From the NCBI GenBank assembly GCA_033782935.1, contig JAWQEG010001314.1:868001-932000 (forward strand): a stretch of DNA of 64,000 nucleotides. Direction: 5' to 3'. Made by a program: the position numbers and the translations under genes. This DNA comes from Petrolisthes cinctipes. Its lineage: Eukaryota > Arthropoda > Malacostraca > Decapoda > Porcellanidae. The notes under the pieces were generated by a model that had not been told where the DNA came from, ran no database searches, and saw only the letters and a program-made list of their open reading frames with translations. Positions 51,316 to 62,773 of the stretch are shown in pieces. Every line of letters starts with the position of its first letter. Positions within the stretch are counted from its first letter, which is position 1.

Positions 51316-52300
51316 GATCTGTACATGCATACTCCGTGTTAGAGTATTTTCAAGATACAGGCCCAAAACATGCTCAAAATCGATATTTTAAGTGCCCAAA
51401 GTCAATATGTGTATGCATCTTCTGTAACCGTCTATATCCCAAATTCAAGTTCAAAACACTCGAAAATTCGATATTTTTAAGTCCCAGAAGCAATCTGTAC
51501 ATGCCTACTTCTTGCTAGAATGTTTTGAAGATACAGAAACAAAATATGCTTAAAATCGATATTTTAGGTGCAAAAAGTCGAAAAGTGCTTGCATTTTCTG
51601 TACCCGTTTATATCTCAAATTCAGGCTCAAAACACCGAAAATTCGATATTTTTGGGTCCACGAAGCGATCTGTACATGCCTACTCCGTGTTAGAGTATTT
51701 GCAAAATACAGGCCCAAAACATGCTCAAAATCGATATTTTAGGTGCCCAAAGTCGATATGTGCATGCTTCTTCTGTATCCGTCTATATCCCAAATTCAGG
51801 TTCAAAACACCCAAAAATTCGATATTTTTGGGTCCCAGAAGCGATCTGTACATGCCTACTCCTTGCTAGAATTTGTTCAAGATACAGACCCAAAACATGA
51901 TCAAAATCGATATTTTAGGTGCAAAAAGTCTATATGTGCATGTATCCTCTGTACCCGGTTATATCCCAAATTCTGGCTCAAAACCCCCGAAAATTCGATA
52001 TTTTTGGGTCCCAGAAGCGATCTGTACATGCCTACTCAGTGCTAGAATATTTTCAAATTATACGCCCAAAACATACTAAAAATCGATATTTTGGGTGCCA
52101 AAGTCGATATGTGCATGCATCTTCTGTACCCGTTTATATCTCAAATTCAGGCTCAAAACACCCAAAAAAATCGATATTTTTGTGTCCCAGAAGCGATCTG
52201 TACATGTCTACACCGTGTTTGAGTATTTTCAATATACAGGCCCAAAAGATGCTCAAAATCGATATTATAGGTGCCCAAAGTCGATATGTGCATGAATCTT
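51316..52300 (+). repeat. Dispersed duplication copy F1 (about 5.6 monomers)
   Basis: This segment recurs at an offset of 3339 bp (54655-55640). Shared markers are CTGTAACCG near 51422, GTCGAAAAGTGCTTGC near 51576 and the CAAATTATACGCC monomer at 52054. The two copies are separated by 2.35 kb of other monomers, so a longer duplicated unit was later rearranged, or the copy was inserted by conversion. Confidence 0.84.
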
Positions 52301-54654
52301 CTGTACCCGTTTATATCTCAAATTCAGGCTCAAAACACCCGAAAATTCAATGTTTTTGGGTCCCAGAAGCGATCTGTACGTGCATACTCCGTGTTAGAGT
52401 ATTTTTAAAATACAGGCCCAAAACATGCTGAAAATCGATATTTTATGTTCTCAAAGTCAATATGTGTATGCATCCTCTGTACCCGGTTATATATCAAATT
52501 CACGCTCAAAACTACGAAAATTCGATATTTTTATGTCCCAGAAGCGATCTGTACATGCATACTCCGTGTTAGAGTGTTTTTAAAATGCAGGCCCAAAACA
52601 TGCTGAAAATTGATATTTTAGGTGCACAAAGTCAATATGTGAATGCATACTCTGTACCCGGTTATATCTTAAATTGAGGCTCAAAACACCCAAAAATTCA
52701 ATATTTTTGGGTCCCAGAAGCGATCTGTACATGCCTACTCAGTGCTAGAATGTTTTCAAAATAGAGGCTCAGAACATGCTAAAAATCAATATTTTGGGTG
52801 CCCAAAGTCGATATGTGCATCCATCTTCTGTACCCGTTTATATCTCAAATTCAGGTTCAAAACACCCAAAAAATCGATATTTTTGTGTCCCAAAAGCGAT
52901 CTGTACGTTTCTACTCCGTGTTAGAGTATTTTAAAAATACAGGCCCAAAATATGCTCAAAATCGATATTTTGGGTGCCCAAAGTCGATATATGCATGCAT
53001 CTTCTGTACCCGTTTATATCTCAAATTCAGGCTCAAAACAACCGAAAATCCAATGTTTTTGGGTCCCAGAAGCGATCTGTATGTGCATACTCCGTGTTAG
53101 AGTGTTTTTAAAATACAGGCCCAAAACATGCTGAAAATCAATATTTTATGTTCCTAAAGTCAATATGTGTATGCATCCTCTGTACCCGGTTATATATCAA
53201 ATTCACGCTCAAAACTACGAAAATTCGATATTTTTATGTCCCAGAAGCGATCTGTACATGCATACTCCGTGTTAGAGTGTTTTTAAAATGCAGGCCCAAA
53301 ACATGCTGAAAATTGATATTTTAGGTGCACAAAGTCAATATGTGTATGCATACTCTGTACCCGGTTATATCTTAAATTCAGGCTCAAAACACCCAAAAAT
53401 TCAATATTTTTGGGTCCCAGAAGCGATCTGTACATGCCTACTCAGTGCTAGAATGTTTTCAAAATAGAGGCTCAGAACATGCTAAAAATCAATATTTTGG
53501 GTGCCCAAAGTCGATATGTGGAAGCATCTTCTGTACCCGTTTATATCTCAAATTCAGGCTCAAAACACCCAAAAATTCGATATTTTTGTGTCCCAGGAGC
53601 GATCTGTACGTGTCTATTACGTGTTAGAGTGTTTTAAAAATATAGACCCAAAATATGCTCAAAATCGATATTTTGGGTGAACAAAATCGATATGTGCATT
53701 CATCTTCTGTACTCGTTTATGTCTCAAATTCAGACTCAAAACACCCGAATATTCGATATTTTTGGGTCCCAAAAGCCATCTGTACATGCATACTCCGTGT
53801 TAGAGTATTTTTAAAATACAGGCCTAAAACATGCTGAAAATAGATATTTTAGCTGCCCAAAGTCAATATGTGTATGCATCTTCTGTACCCGTTTATATCC
53901 CAAATTCAGGGTCAAAACACCCGAAAATTCGATATTTTTAGGTCCCAAAAGCGATCTGTACATGTCTACTCCGTGTTAGAGTATTTTTAAAATACAGGCC
54001 CAAAACATACTAAAAATCGATATATTAAATGCAAAAAGTCGATATGTGCATGCATTTTCTGTACCCGTTTATATCTCAAATTCAGGCTCAAAACACCGAA
54101 AATTCGATATTTTTGGGTCCCCGAAGCGATCTGTACATGCGTACTCCGTGTTAGAGTATTTTCAAAATACAGGCCCAAAACATGCTGAAAATCGATATTT
54201 TATGTGCCCAAAGTCAATATGTGTATGCATCCTCTGTACCCGGTTATATCTCAAATTCAGGCTCAAAACTCCGAAAATTTGATATTTTTGTGTCCCATAA
54301 GCGATCTGTACATGCATACTCCGTGTTAGAGTGTTTTTAAAATGCAGGCCCAAAACATGCTGAAAATTCATATGTTAGGTGCACAAAGTCAATATGTGTA
54401 TGCATTCTCTGTACCCGGTTATATCTCAAATTCAGGGTCAAAACTCCCGAAAATTCAATATTTTTGGGTCCCAGAAACGATCTGTACATGCCTACTCAGT
54501 GCTAGAATGTTTTCAAAATAGAGGCTCAGAACATGCTAAAAATCGATATTTTGGGTGCCCAAAGTCGATATGTGCATGCATCTTCTGTACCCGTTTATAT
54601 CTCAAATTCAGGCTCAAAACACCCAAAAATTCGATATTTTTGGGTCCCCGAAGC
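52301..54654 (+). repeat. Satellite domain D, interval with a 4-monomer duplication
   Basis: Within this interval about 52400-52860 repeats at 53103-53563 (offset 703 bp). The repeat carries the CACGCTCAAAACTACG and GAGGCTCAGAACATG monomers. The remainder resembles parts of E1 and E2: the GATATATTAAATGC variant near 54018, for example. Only satellite is present. Confidence 0.82.
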
Positions 54655-55640
54655 GATCTGTACATGCGTACTAAGTGTTAGAGTATTTTCAAAATACAGG
54701 CCCAAAACATGCTCAAAATCGATATTTTAAGTGCCCAAAGTCAATATGTGTATGCATCTTCTGTAACCGTCTATATCCCAAATTCAGGTTCAAAACACTC
54801 GAAAATTCGATATTTTTGGGTCCCAGAAGCAATCTGTACATGCCTACTTCTTGCTAGAATGTTTTGAAGATACAGACACAAAACATGCTTAAAATCGATA
54901 TTTTAGGTACAAAAAGTCGAAAAGGGCTTGCATTTTCTGTACCCGTTTATATCTCAAATTCAGTCTCAAAACACCGAAAATTCGATATTTTTGGGTCCCC
55001 GAAGCGATCTGTACATGCCTACTCAGTGTTAGAGTATTTGCAAAATACAGGCCCAAAACATGCTCAAAATCGATATTTTAGGTGCCCAAAGTCGATATGT
55101 GCATGCTTCTTCTGTATCCGTCTATATCCCAAATTCAGGTTCAAAACACCCAAAAATTCGATATTTTTGGGTCCCAGAAGCGATCTGTACATGCCTACTC
55201 CTTGCTAGAATTTTTTCAAGATACAGACCCAAAACATGATCAAAATCGATATTTTAGGTGCAAAAAGTCGATATGTGCATGTATCCTCTGTACCCGGTTA
55301 TATCCCAAATTCTGGCTCAAAACCCCCGAAAATTCGATATTTTTGGGTCCCAGAAGCGATCTGTACATGCCTACTCAGTGCTAGAATATTTTCAAATTAT
55401 ACGCCCAAAACATACTAAAAATCGATATTTTGGGTGCCAAAGTCGATATGTGCATGCATCTTCTGTACCCGTTTATATCTCAAATTCAGGCTCAAAACAC
55501 CCAAAAAAACCGATATTTTTGTGTCCAAGAAGCGATCTGTACATGTCTACACGGTGTTTGAGTATTTTCAAAATACAGGCCCAAAAGATGCTCAAAATCG
55601 ATATTATATGTGCCCAAAGTCGATATGTGAATGAATATTC
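54655..55640 (+). repeat. Dispersed duplication copy F2
   Basis: This is the second copy of F1 at an offset of 3339 bp. It reproduces CTGTAACCG near 54761 and the CAAATTATACGCC monomer at 55393. It then switches near 55625 to a monomer with CACGCTCAAAACTACG, a junction not found in F1. Confidence 0.84.
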
Positions 55641-58600
55641 TGTACACGGTTATATATCAAATTCACGCTCAAAACTACGAAAATTCGATATTTTTATGTC
55701 CCAGAAGCGATCTGTACATGCATACTCCGTGTTAGAGTGTTTTTAAAATGCAGGCCCAAAACATGCTGAAAATTGATATTTTAGGTGCACAAAGTCAATA
55801 TGTGTATGCATACTCTATACCCGGTTATATCTCAAATTCAGGCTCAAAACACCCGAAAATTCAATATTTTGGGGTCCCAGAAACGATCTGTACATGCCTA
55901 CTCAGTGCTAGAATGTTTTCAAAATAGAGGCTCAGAATATGCTTAAAGTCGATATTTTGGGTGCCCTAAGTCGATATGTGCATGCATCTTCTGTACCCGT
56001 TTATATCTCAAATTCAGGCTCAAAACACCCAAAAATTCGATATTTTTGTGTCTCAGGAGCGATCTGTACGTGTCTATTCCGTGTTAGAGTGTTTTAAAAA
56101 TATAGACCCAAAATATGCTCAAAATCGGTATTTTGGGTGCCCAAAGTCGATATGTGCATGCATCTTCTGTACCAGTTTATGTCTCAAATTCAGACTCAAA
56201 ACACCCGAATATTCGATATTTTTTGGTCCCAAAAGCCTTCTGTACATGCATACTCCGTGTTAGAGTATTTTTAAAATACAGGCCTAAAACATGCTGAAAA
56301 TAGATATTTTAGCTGCCCAAAGTCAGTATGTGTATGCATCTTCTGCACCCGTTTATATCTCAAATTCAGGGTCAAAACACCCGAAAATTCGATATTTTTA
56401 GGTCCCAAAAGCGATCTGTACATGTCTACTCCGTGTTAGAGTATTTTTAAAATACAGGCCCAAAACATACTAAAAATCGATATTTTAGGTGACCAAAGTC
56501 GATATGTGCATGCATCTTCTGTACCCGTTTATATCTCAAATTCAGGCTCAAAACACCTGAAAATTCAATGTTTTTGGGTCCCAGAAGCGATCTGTACGTG
56601 CATACCCCGTGTTAGATTGTTTTTAAAATACAGGCCCAAAACATGCTGAAAATCGATATTTTATGTGCCCAAAGTCAATATGTGTATGCATCCTCTGTAC
56701 CCGGTTATATCTCAAATTCAGGCTCAAAACTCCGAAAATTCGATATTTTTATGTCCCAGAAGCGATCTGTACATGCATACTCCGTGTTAGAGTATTTTTA
56801 AAATGCATGCCCAAAACATGCTGAAAATCGATATTTTAGGTGCACAAAGTCAATATGTGTATGCATTCTCTGTACCCGGTTATATCTCAAATTCAGGCTC
56901 AAAACACCCGAAAATTCAATATTTTTGGGTCCCAGAAACGATCTGTACATGCCTACTCAGTGCTAGAATGTTTTCAAAATAGAGGCTCAGAACATGCTAA
57001 AAATCGATATTTTGGGTGCACAAAGTCGATATGTGCATGCATATTCTGTACCCGTTTATATATCAAATTCAGGCTCAAAACACCCAAAATTTTGATATTT
57101 TTGTGTCGCAGGAGCGATCTGTACGTGTCTATTCCGTGTTAGAGTATTTTAAAAATACAGGCCCAAAATATGCTCAAAATCGATATTTTGGGTGCCCAAA
57201 GTCGATATGTGCATGCATCTTCTGTACCCGTTTATGTCTCAAATTCAGACTCAAAACACCCGAAAATTCGATATTTTTGGGTCCCAAAAGCGATCTGTAC
57301 ATGTCTACTCCGTGTTAGAGTATTTTTAAAATACAGGCCCAAAACATACTAAAAATCGATATTTTAGGTGCCCAAAGTCTATATGTGCATGCATCTTCTG
57401 TACCCGTTTATATCTCACATTCAGGCTCAAAACACCCGAAAATTCAATATTTTTGGGTCCCAGAAGCGATCTGTACGTGCATACTCCGTGCTAGAGTGTT
57501 TTTAAAATACAGGCCCAAAACATGCTGAAAATCGATATTTTATGTGCCCAAAGTCAATATGTGTATGCATCTTCTGTACCCGTGTATATCCCTAATTCAG
57601 GTTCAAAACACCAGAAAATTCGATATTTTGGGGTCCCAGAAGAGATCTGTACATGCCTACTCCTTGCTAGAATGTTTTCAAGATACAGACCCAAAACATG
57701 GTCAAAATCGATATTTTAAGTGCAAAAAGTCGATATGTGCATGCATCTTCTGTACCCGTTTATATCTCAAATTCAGGCTCAAAACACCCGAAAATTCAAT
57801 GTTTTTGGGTCCCAGAAGCGATCTGTACGTACATACTCCGTGTTAGAGTGTTTTTAAAATACAGGCCCAAAACATGCTGAAAATCGATATTTTATGTGCC
57901 CAAAGTCAATTTGTGTATGCATCCTCTGTACCCGGTTATATCTCAAATTCAGGCTCAAAATACCCGAAAATTCGATATTTTTGGGTCCCAAAAGCGATCT
58001 GTACATGTCTACTCCGTGTTAGAGTATTTTTAAAATACAGGCCCAAAACATACAAAAAATCGATATTTTAGGTGCCCAAAGTCGATATGTGCATGCATCT
58101 TCTGTACCCGTTTATATCTCAAATTCAGGCTCAAAACACCCGAAAATTCAATATTTTTGGGTCCCAGAAGCGATCTGTACGTGCATACCCCGTGTTAGAG
58201 TGTTTTTAAAATACAGGCCCAAAACATACTGAAAATCGATATTTTATGTGCCCAAAGTCAATATGTGTATGCATCTTCTGTACCCGTGTATATCCCTAAT
58301 TCAGGTTCAAAACACCAGAAAATTCGATATTTTGGGGTCCCAGAAGCGATCTGTACATGACTACTCCTTGCTAGAATGTTTTCAAGATACAGACCCAAAA
58401 CATGCTCAAAATCGATATTTTAGGTGCAAAAAGTCGATATGTGCATGCATCTTCTGTACCCGTTTATATCTCAAATTCAGGCTCAAAACTCCGAAAATTC
58501 AATTTTTTGGGGTCCCTTAAGCAATCTATACATGCCTACTCAGTGCTAGAATGTTTTTTAAAATATAGGCCCAAAACATGCTATAAATCGATATTTTAGG

Positions 58601-59408
58601 TGTCTAAAGTCGATATGTGCATGAATCTTCTGTACCCGTTTATATCCCAAATTCAGGTTCAAAACACCAGAAACTTCGATATTTTGGGGTCCCAGAAGCG
58701 ATCTGTACATGCCTACTCAGTGCTAGAATATTTTCAAATTATACGCCCAAAACATACTAAAAATCGATATTTTGGGTGTCAAAGTCGATATGTGCATGCA
58801 TCTTCTGTACCCGTTTAAATCTAAAATTGAGGCTCAAAACACATAAAAAAATCGATATTTTTGTGTCCTTTAAGCGATCTGTACATGCATACTCCGTGTT
58901 AGAGTATTTTCAAAATACAGGCCCAAAACATGCTGAAAATCGATATTTTAGGTGCAAAAAGTCGATATGTGCATGCATCTTCTGTACCCTTTTATATATC
59001 AATTTCAGGCTCAAAACACCCGAAAATACGATATTTTTTTTGTCCCCGAAGCGATCTGTACATGCCTACTCCGTGTTAGAGTGTTTTCAAAATATAGGCC
59101 CAAAACATGCTCAAAATCGATATTTTGGGTGCCCAAAGTCGATATGTGCATGAATCTTCTGTATCCGTCTATATTCCAAATTCAGGTTCAAAACACCCGA
59201 AAATTCGATATTTTTGGGTTCGAGAAGGGATCTGTACATGCCTACTCTTTGCTAGATTTTTTTCAAGATACAGATCCAAAAAATGCTCAAAATCGATATT
59301 TTAGGTGCAAAAAGTCGATATGTGCATGCATCTTCTGTACCCGTTTATATCTCAAATTCAGGCTCAAAACACCCGAAAATTCCATATTTTTGGGTCCCAA
59401 AAGCGATC
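55641..59408 (+). repeat. Satellite domain D, last part (about 21 monomers)
   Basis: The monomers are close to those in 42300-44000. The order around 57016-58700 matches that around 42597-43750 in outline: GTGTCTATTCCGTG, the GATATTTTGGGGTCCC monomers, then the CAAATTATACG monomer at 58735. The last GAGGCTCAGAACATG monomer is near 56982. Only satellite is present. Confidence 0.8.
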
Positions 59409-61165
59409 TGTACATGTCTACTCCGTGTTAGAGTATTTTTAAAATAGAGGCCGAAAACATACTAAAAATCGATATTTTAAGTGACCAAAGTCGATATGTG
59501 CATCCATCTTCTATACCCGTTTATATCTCAAATTCAGGCTCAAAACACCCGAAAATTCAATATTTTTGGGTCCCTTAAGCGATCTGTACATGTCTACTCC
59601 GTGTTAGAGTATTTTCAAAATAGAGGCCCAAAACATACTAAAAATCGATATTTTAGGTGCCCAAAGTCGATATATGCATCCATCTTCTATACCCGTTTAT
59701 ATCTCAAATTCAGGCTCAAAAGACCCGAAAATTCAATATTTTTGGGTCCCTTAAGCGATCTGTACATGCATACTCAGTGCTAGAATGTTTTCAAAATATA
59801 GGCTCAAAACATACTAAAAATCGATATTTTAGGTGCCCAAAGTCGATATGTGCATCCATCTTCTATACCCGTTTATATCTCAAATTCAGGCTCAAAACAC
59901 CCGAAAATTCAATATTTTTGAGTCCCTTAAGCGATCTATACATGTCTAGTCAGTGTTAGAGTATTTTCAAAATAGAGGCCCAAAACATACTAAAAATCGA
60001 TATTTTAGGTGTCTAAAGTCGATATGTTCATGCATCTTCTGTACCCGTTTATATCTCAAATTCAGGCTCAAAACACCCGAAAATTCGATATTTTTGGGTC
60101 CAAGAAGTGATCTGTACATGCCTACTCATTGCTAGAATGTTTTCAAAATATAGGGTCAAAACATGCTAAAAATCGATATTTTATGTGTCCCAAGTCGATA
60201 CGTGCATGCATGTTCTGTACCCGTTTATATCTCAAATTTAGACTCAAAACACCCGAAAATTCGATATTTTTGGGTCCCAGAAGCAATCTGTACTTGTCTA
60301 CTCCGTGTTAGAGTACTTTCAAAATACAGGCCATAAAACATGCTGAAAATCGATATTTTAGGTGCGCAAAGTCAATATGTGTATGCATCTTCTGTACCCG
60401 TTTATATCCCAAATTCAGGCTCAAAACACCCGAAAATTCGATATTTTTGGGTCACAGAAGCGATCTGTACATGCCTACTCTGTGTTTGAGTAATTTTAAA
60501 ATACAGGCCCAAAACATGCTGAAAATCGATGTTTTATGTGCCCAAAGTCGATATGTGTATGCATCTTCTGTACCCGTTTATATCTCAAATTCAGGCTAAA
60601 AACACCTGAAAATTCGATATTTTTGTGTTCCCGAAGCGATCTGTACATGCCTACTCCGTGTTAGAGTATTTTGATAATACAGGCAAAAAACATGCTCAAA
60701 ATCGATATTTTGGGTGCCCAAAGTCAATATGTGCATGCATCTTCTGCACCCGTTTATATCTCAAATTCAGGCTCAAAACACCAGGAAATTTGATATTTTG
60801 GGATCCCAGAAGCGATGTGTATATGACTACTCCGTGTTAGAATAATTTCAAAATATTGGCTAATAACATGCTAAAAATCGGTATTTTGGGTGCCTAAAAT
60901 CGATATGTTCATGCATCTTCTGTACCCCTCTATATCTCAAATTCAGGCTAAAAACACCCGAAAATTCGATATTTTGGGGTCCCAGAAGCGATCTGTACAT
61001 GCCTACTCCGTGTTTGAGTATTTTCAAAATACAGCCCCAAAACATGCTAAAAATCGATATTTTTGGTGCCCAAAGTCGATATGTGCATGCATCTTCTGTA
61101 CCCGTTTATATCTCAAATTCAGGCTCAAAACACCCGAAAATTCGATATTTTGGGGTCCCAAAAGC
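59409..61165 (+). repeat. Distal domain, first part, with a local triplication
   Basis: About ten monomers are present. Three successive ones, near 59481, 59657 and 59833, are nearly identical and share GCATCCATCTTCTATACCC and GGGTCCCTTAAGCG, or close forms of these. This points to recent amplification of a single monomer. Later monomers are nearer the general consensus. Only satellite is present. Confidence 0.83.
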
Positions 61166-61312
61166 GATCTGTACATGCCTACGCAGTGCTAGAATATTTT
61201 CAAAATATATGCCCAAAACATGCTAAAAATCGATATTTTAGGTGCCCAAAGTCGATATCTCAAATTTATCCCCAAAACACCCGAAAACTCGATATTTTGG
61301 GGTCCCAGAAGC
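61166..61312 (+). repeat. Short monomer, 147 bp (29-bp deletion), copy 1
   Basis: The monomer reads GTCGATATCTCAAATTT across a junction at 61258/61259. The consensus there has 29 more bases (GTGCATGC through CGTTTATAT). ATAT occurs on both sides of the deleted segment, so slippage or end joining at microhomology is likely. The deletion removes the alternating purine-pyrimidine tract. Confidence 0.9.
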
Positions 61313-61489
61313 GATCTGTACATGCCTACTCCGTGTTAGAGTATTTTCAAAATACAGGCCCAAAACATACAGAAAATCGATATTTTAAGTGCCCAAAAGT
61401 CGATATGTGCATGCATCTTCTATACCCGTTTATATCTCAAATTCAGGCTCCAGACACCCGAAAATTCGATATTTTTTGGTCCCAGAAGC

Positions 61490-61647
61490 TATCTGTACAT
61501 GCCTACTCAGATACAGGCCTAAAACATGCTGAAAATTGATATTTTAGGTGCCCAAAGTCAATATGTGTATGCATCTTCTGCACCCGTTTATATCCCAAAT
61601 TCAACCTCAAAACACCCGAAAATTCGATATTTTTGGGTCCCAGAAGC
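61490..61647 (+). repeat. Short monomer, 158 bp (18-bp deletion), copy 1
   Basis: CCTACTCAGATACAGG joins the start of the monomer directly to ATACAGG. This removes the 18 bases that normally hold GTGCTAGAATGTTTTCAA. AG on both sides of the lost segment is a possible 2-bp microhomology. The same junction recurs near 62633. Confidence 0.88.
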
Positions 61648-61821
61648 GATCTGTACATGCCTACTCAGTGCTAGAATGTTTTCAAAATATAGGCTCAAAA
61701 CATACTAAAAATCGATATTTTAAGTGTCCAAAGTCGATGTGCATGCATCTTCTGTACCCGTTTATATCTCAAATTCAGGCTCAAAACACCCGAAAATTCG
61801 GTATTTTTGGGTCCTAGAAGC

Positions 61822-61968
61822 GATCTGCACGTGTCTACTCCTAGTTAGAATGTTTTCAAAATACAGACCCAAAACATGCTTAAAATCGATATTTTAGGTG
61901 CCCAAAGTCGATATCTCAAATTTAGGCCCAAAACACCCGCAAATTCGATATTCTGGGGTCCTAGAAGC
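61822..61968 (+). repeat. Short monomer, 147 bp, copy 2
   Basis: It has the same 29-bp deletion as at 61258, with its junction at 61914/61915. It differs from copy 1 by TTTAGGCCCAAAAC and CCCGCAAATTCG, so the deletion is shared by descent but the copies have since diverged. Confidence 0.9.
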
Positions 61969-62145
61969 GATCTGTATATGCTTACTCCGTGTTAGAGTAT
62001 TTTCAATATACAGGCCCAAAACATACTGAAAATCGATCTTTTAGGTGCCCAAAAGTCGATATGTGGATGCATCTTCTGTACCCGTTTATATTTCAAATTC
62101 AGGCTCAAAACACCCGAAAATTCGGTATTTTTGGGTCCTAGAAGC

Positions 62146-62292
62146 GATCTGCACGTGTCTACTCCTAGTTAGAATGTTTTCAAAATACAGACCCAAAACA
62201 TGCTTAAAATCGATATTTTAGGTGCCCAAAGTCGATATCTCAAATTTAGGCCCAAAACACCCGCAAATTCGATATTCTGGGGTCCTAGAAGC
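62146..62292 (+). repeat. Short monomer, 147 bp, copy 3
   Basis: This is the exact duplicate of copy 2, carried by the 324-bp tandem duplication, with its junction at 62238/62239. Confidence 0.9.
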
Positions 62293-62469
62293 GATCTGTA
62301 TATGCTTACTCCGTGTTAGAGTATTTTCAATATACAGGCCCAAAACATACTGAAAATCGATCTTTTAGGTGCCCAAAAGTCGATATGTGGATGCATCTTC
62401 TGTACCCGTTTATATTTCAAATTCAGGCTCCAAACACCCGAAAATTCGATATTTTGGGGTCCCAGAAGC

Positions 62470-62615
62470 GATCTGTACATGCCTACTCAGTGCTAGAAAA
62501 TTTTCAAAATATAGGCCCAAAACATGCTAAAATCGATATTTTAGGTTCCCAAAGTCGATATCTCAAATTCAGGCCCAAAACACCCGAAAATTTGATATTT
62601 TTGGGTCCCAGAAGC
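62470..62615 (+). repeat. Short monomer, 146 bp, copy 4
   Basis: It carries the 29-bp deletion (junction near 62561) and also lacks one A in the AAAATCGAT block. It keeps TTCAGGCCCAAAAC, so it is an independent descendant of the shortened ancestor. Confidence 0.88.
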
Positions 62616-62773
62616 GATCTGTACATGCCTACTCAGATACAGGCTCAAAACATGCTAAAAATCGATATTTTAAGTGTCCAAAGTCGATATGGGCATGCTT
62701 CTTCTGCACCCGTTTATATACCAAATTCAGGCTCAAAACACCCGAAAATTCGATATTTTTTGGTCCCAGAAGC
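62616..62773 (+). repeat. Short monomer, 158 bp (18-bp deletion), copy 2
   Basis: It has the same CCTACTCAGATACAGG junction as the monomer at 61490 and follows directly after a 29-bp-deleted monomer. Both shortened types therefore spread within the same 1.6-kb neighbourhood. Confidence 0.88.

Larger units (their letters stand above)
61769..62430 (+). repeat. 324-bp unit in tandem duplicate, apparently identical
   Basis: The run 61769-62106 repeats at 62093-62430 with an offset of 324 bp and no difference that I can see over about 338 bp. The unit consists of one short (147-bp) and one slightly long (177-bp, GCCCAAAAGTCG) monomer. Identity of such odd monomers indicates a very recent tandem duplication. 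Confidence 0.9.
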
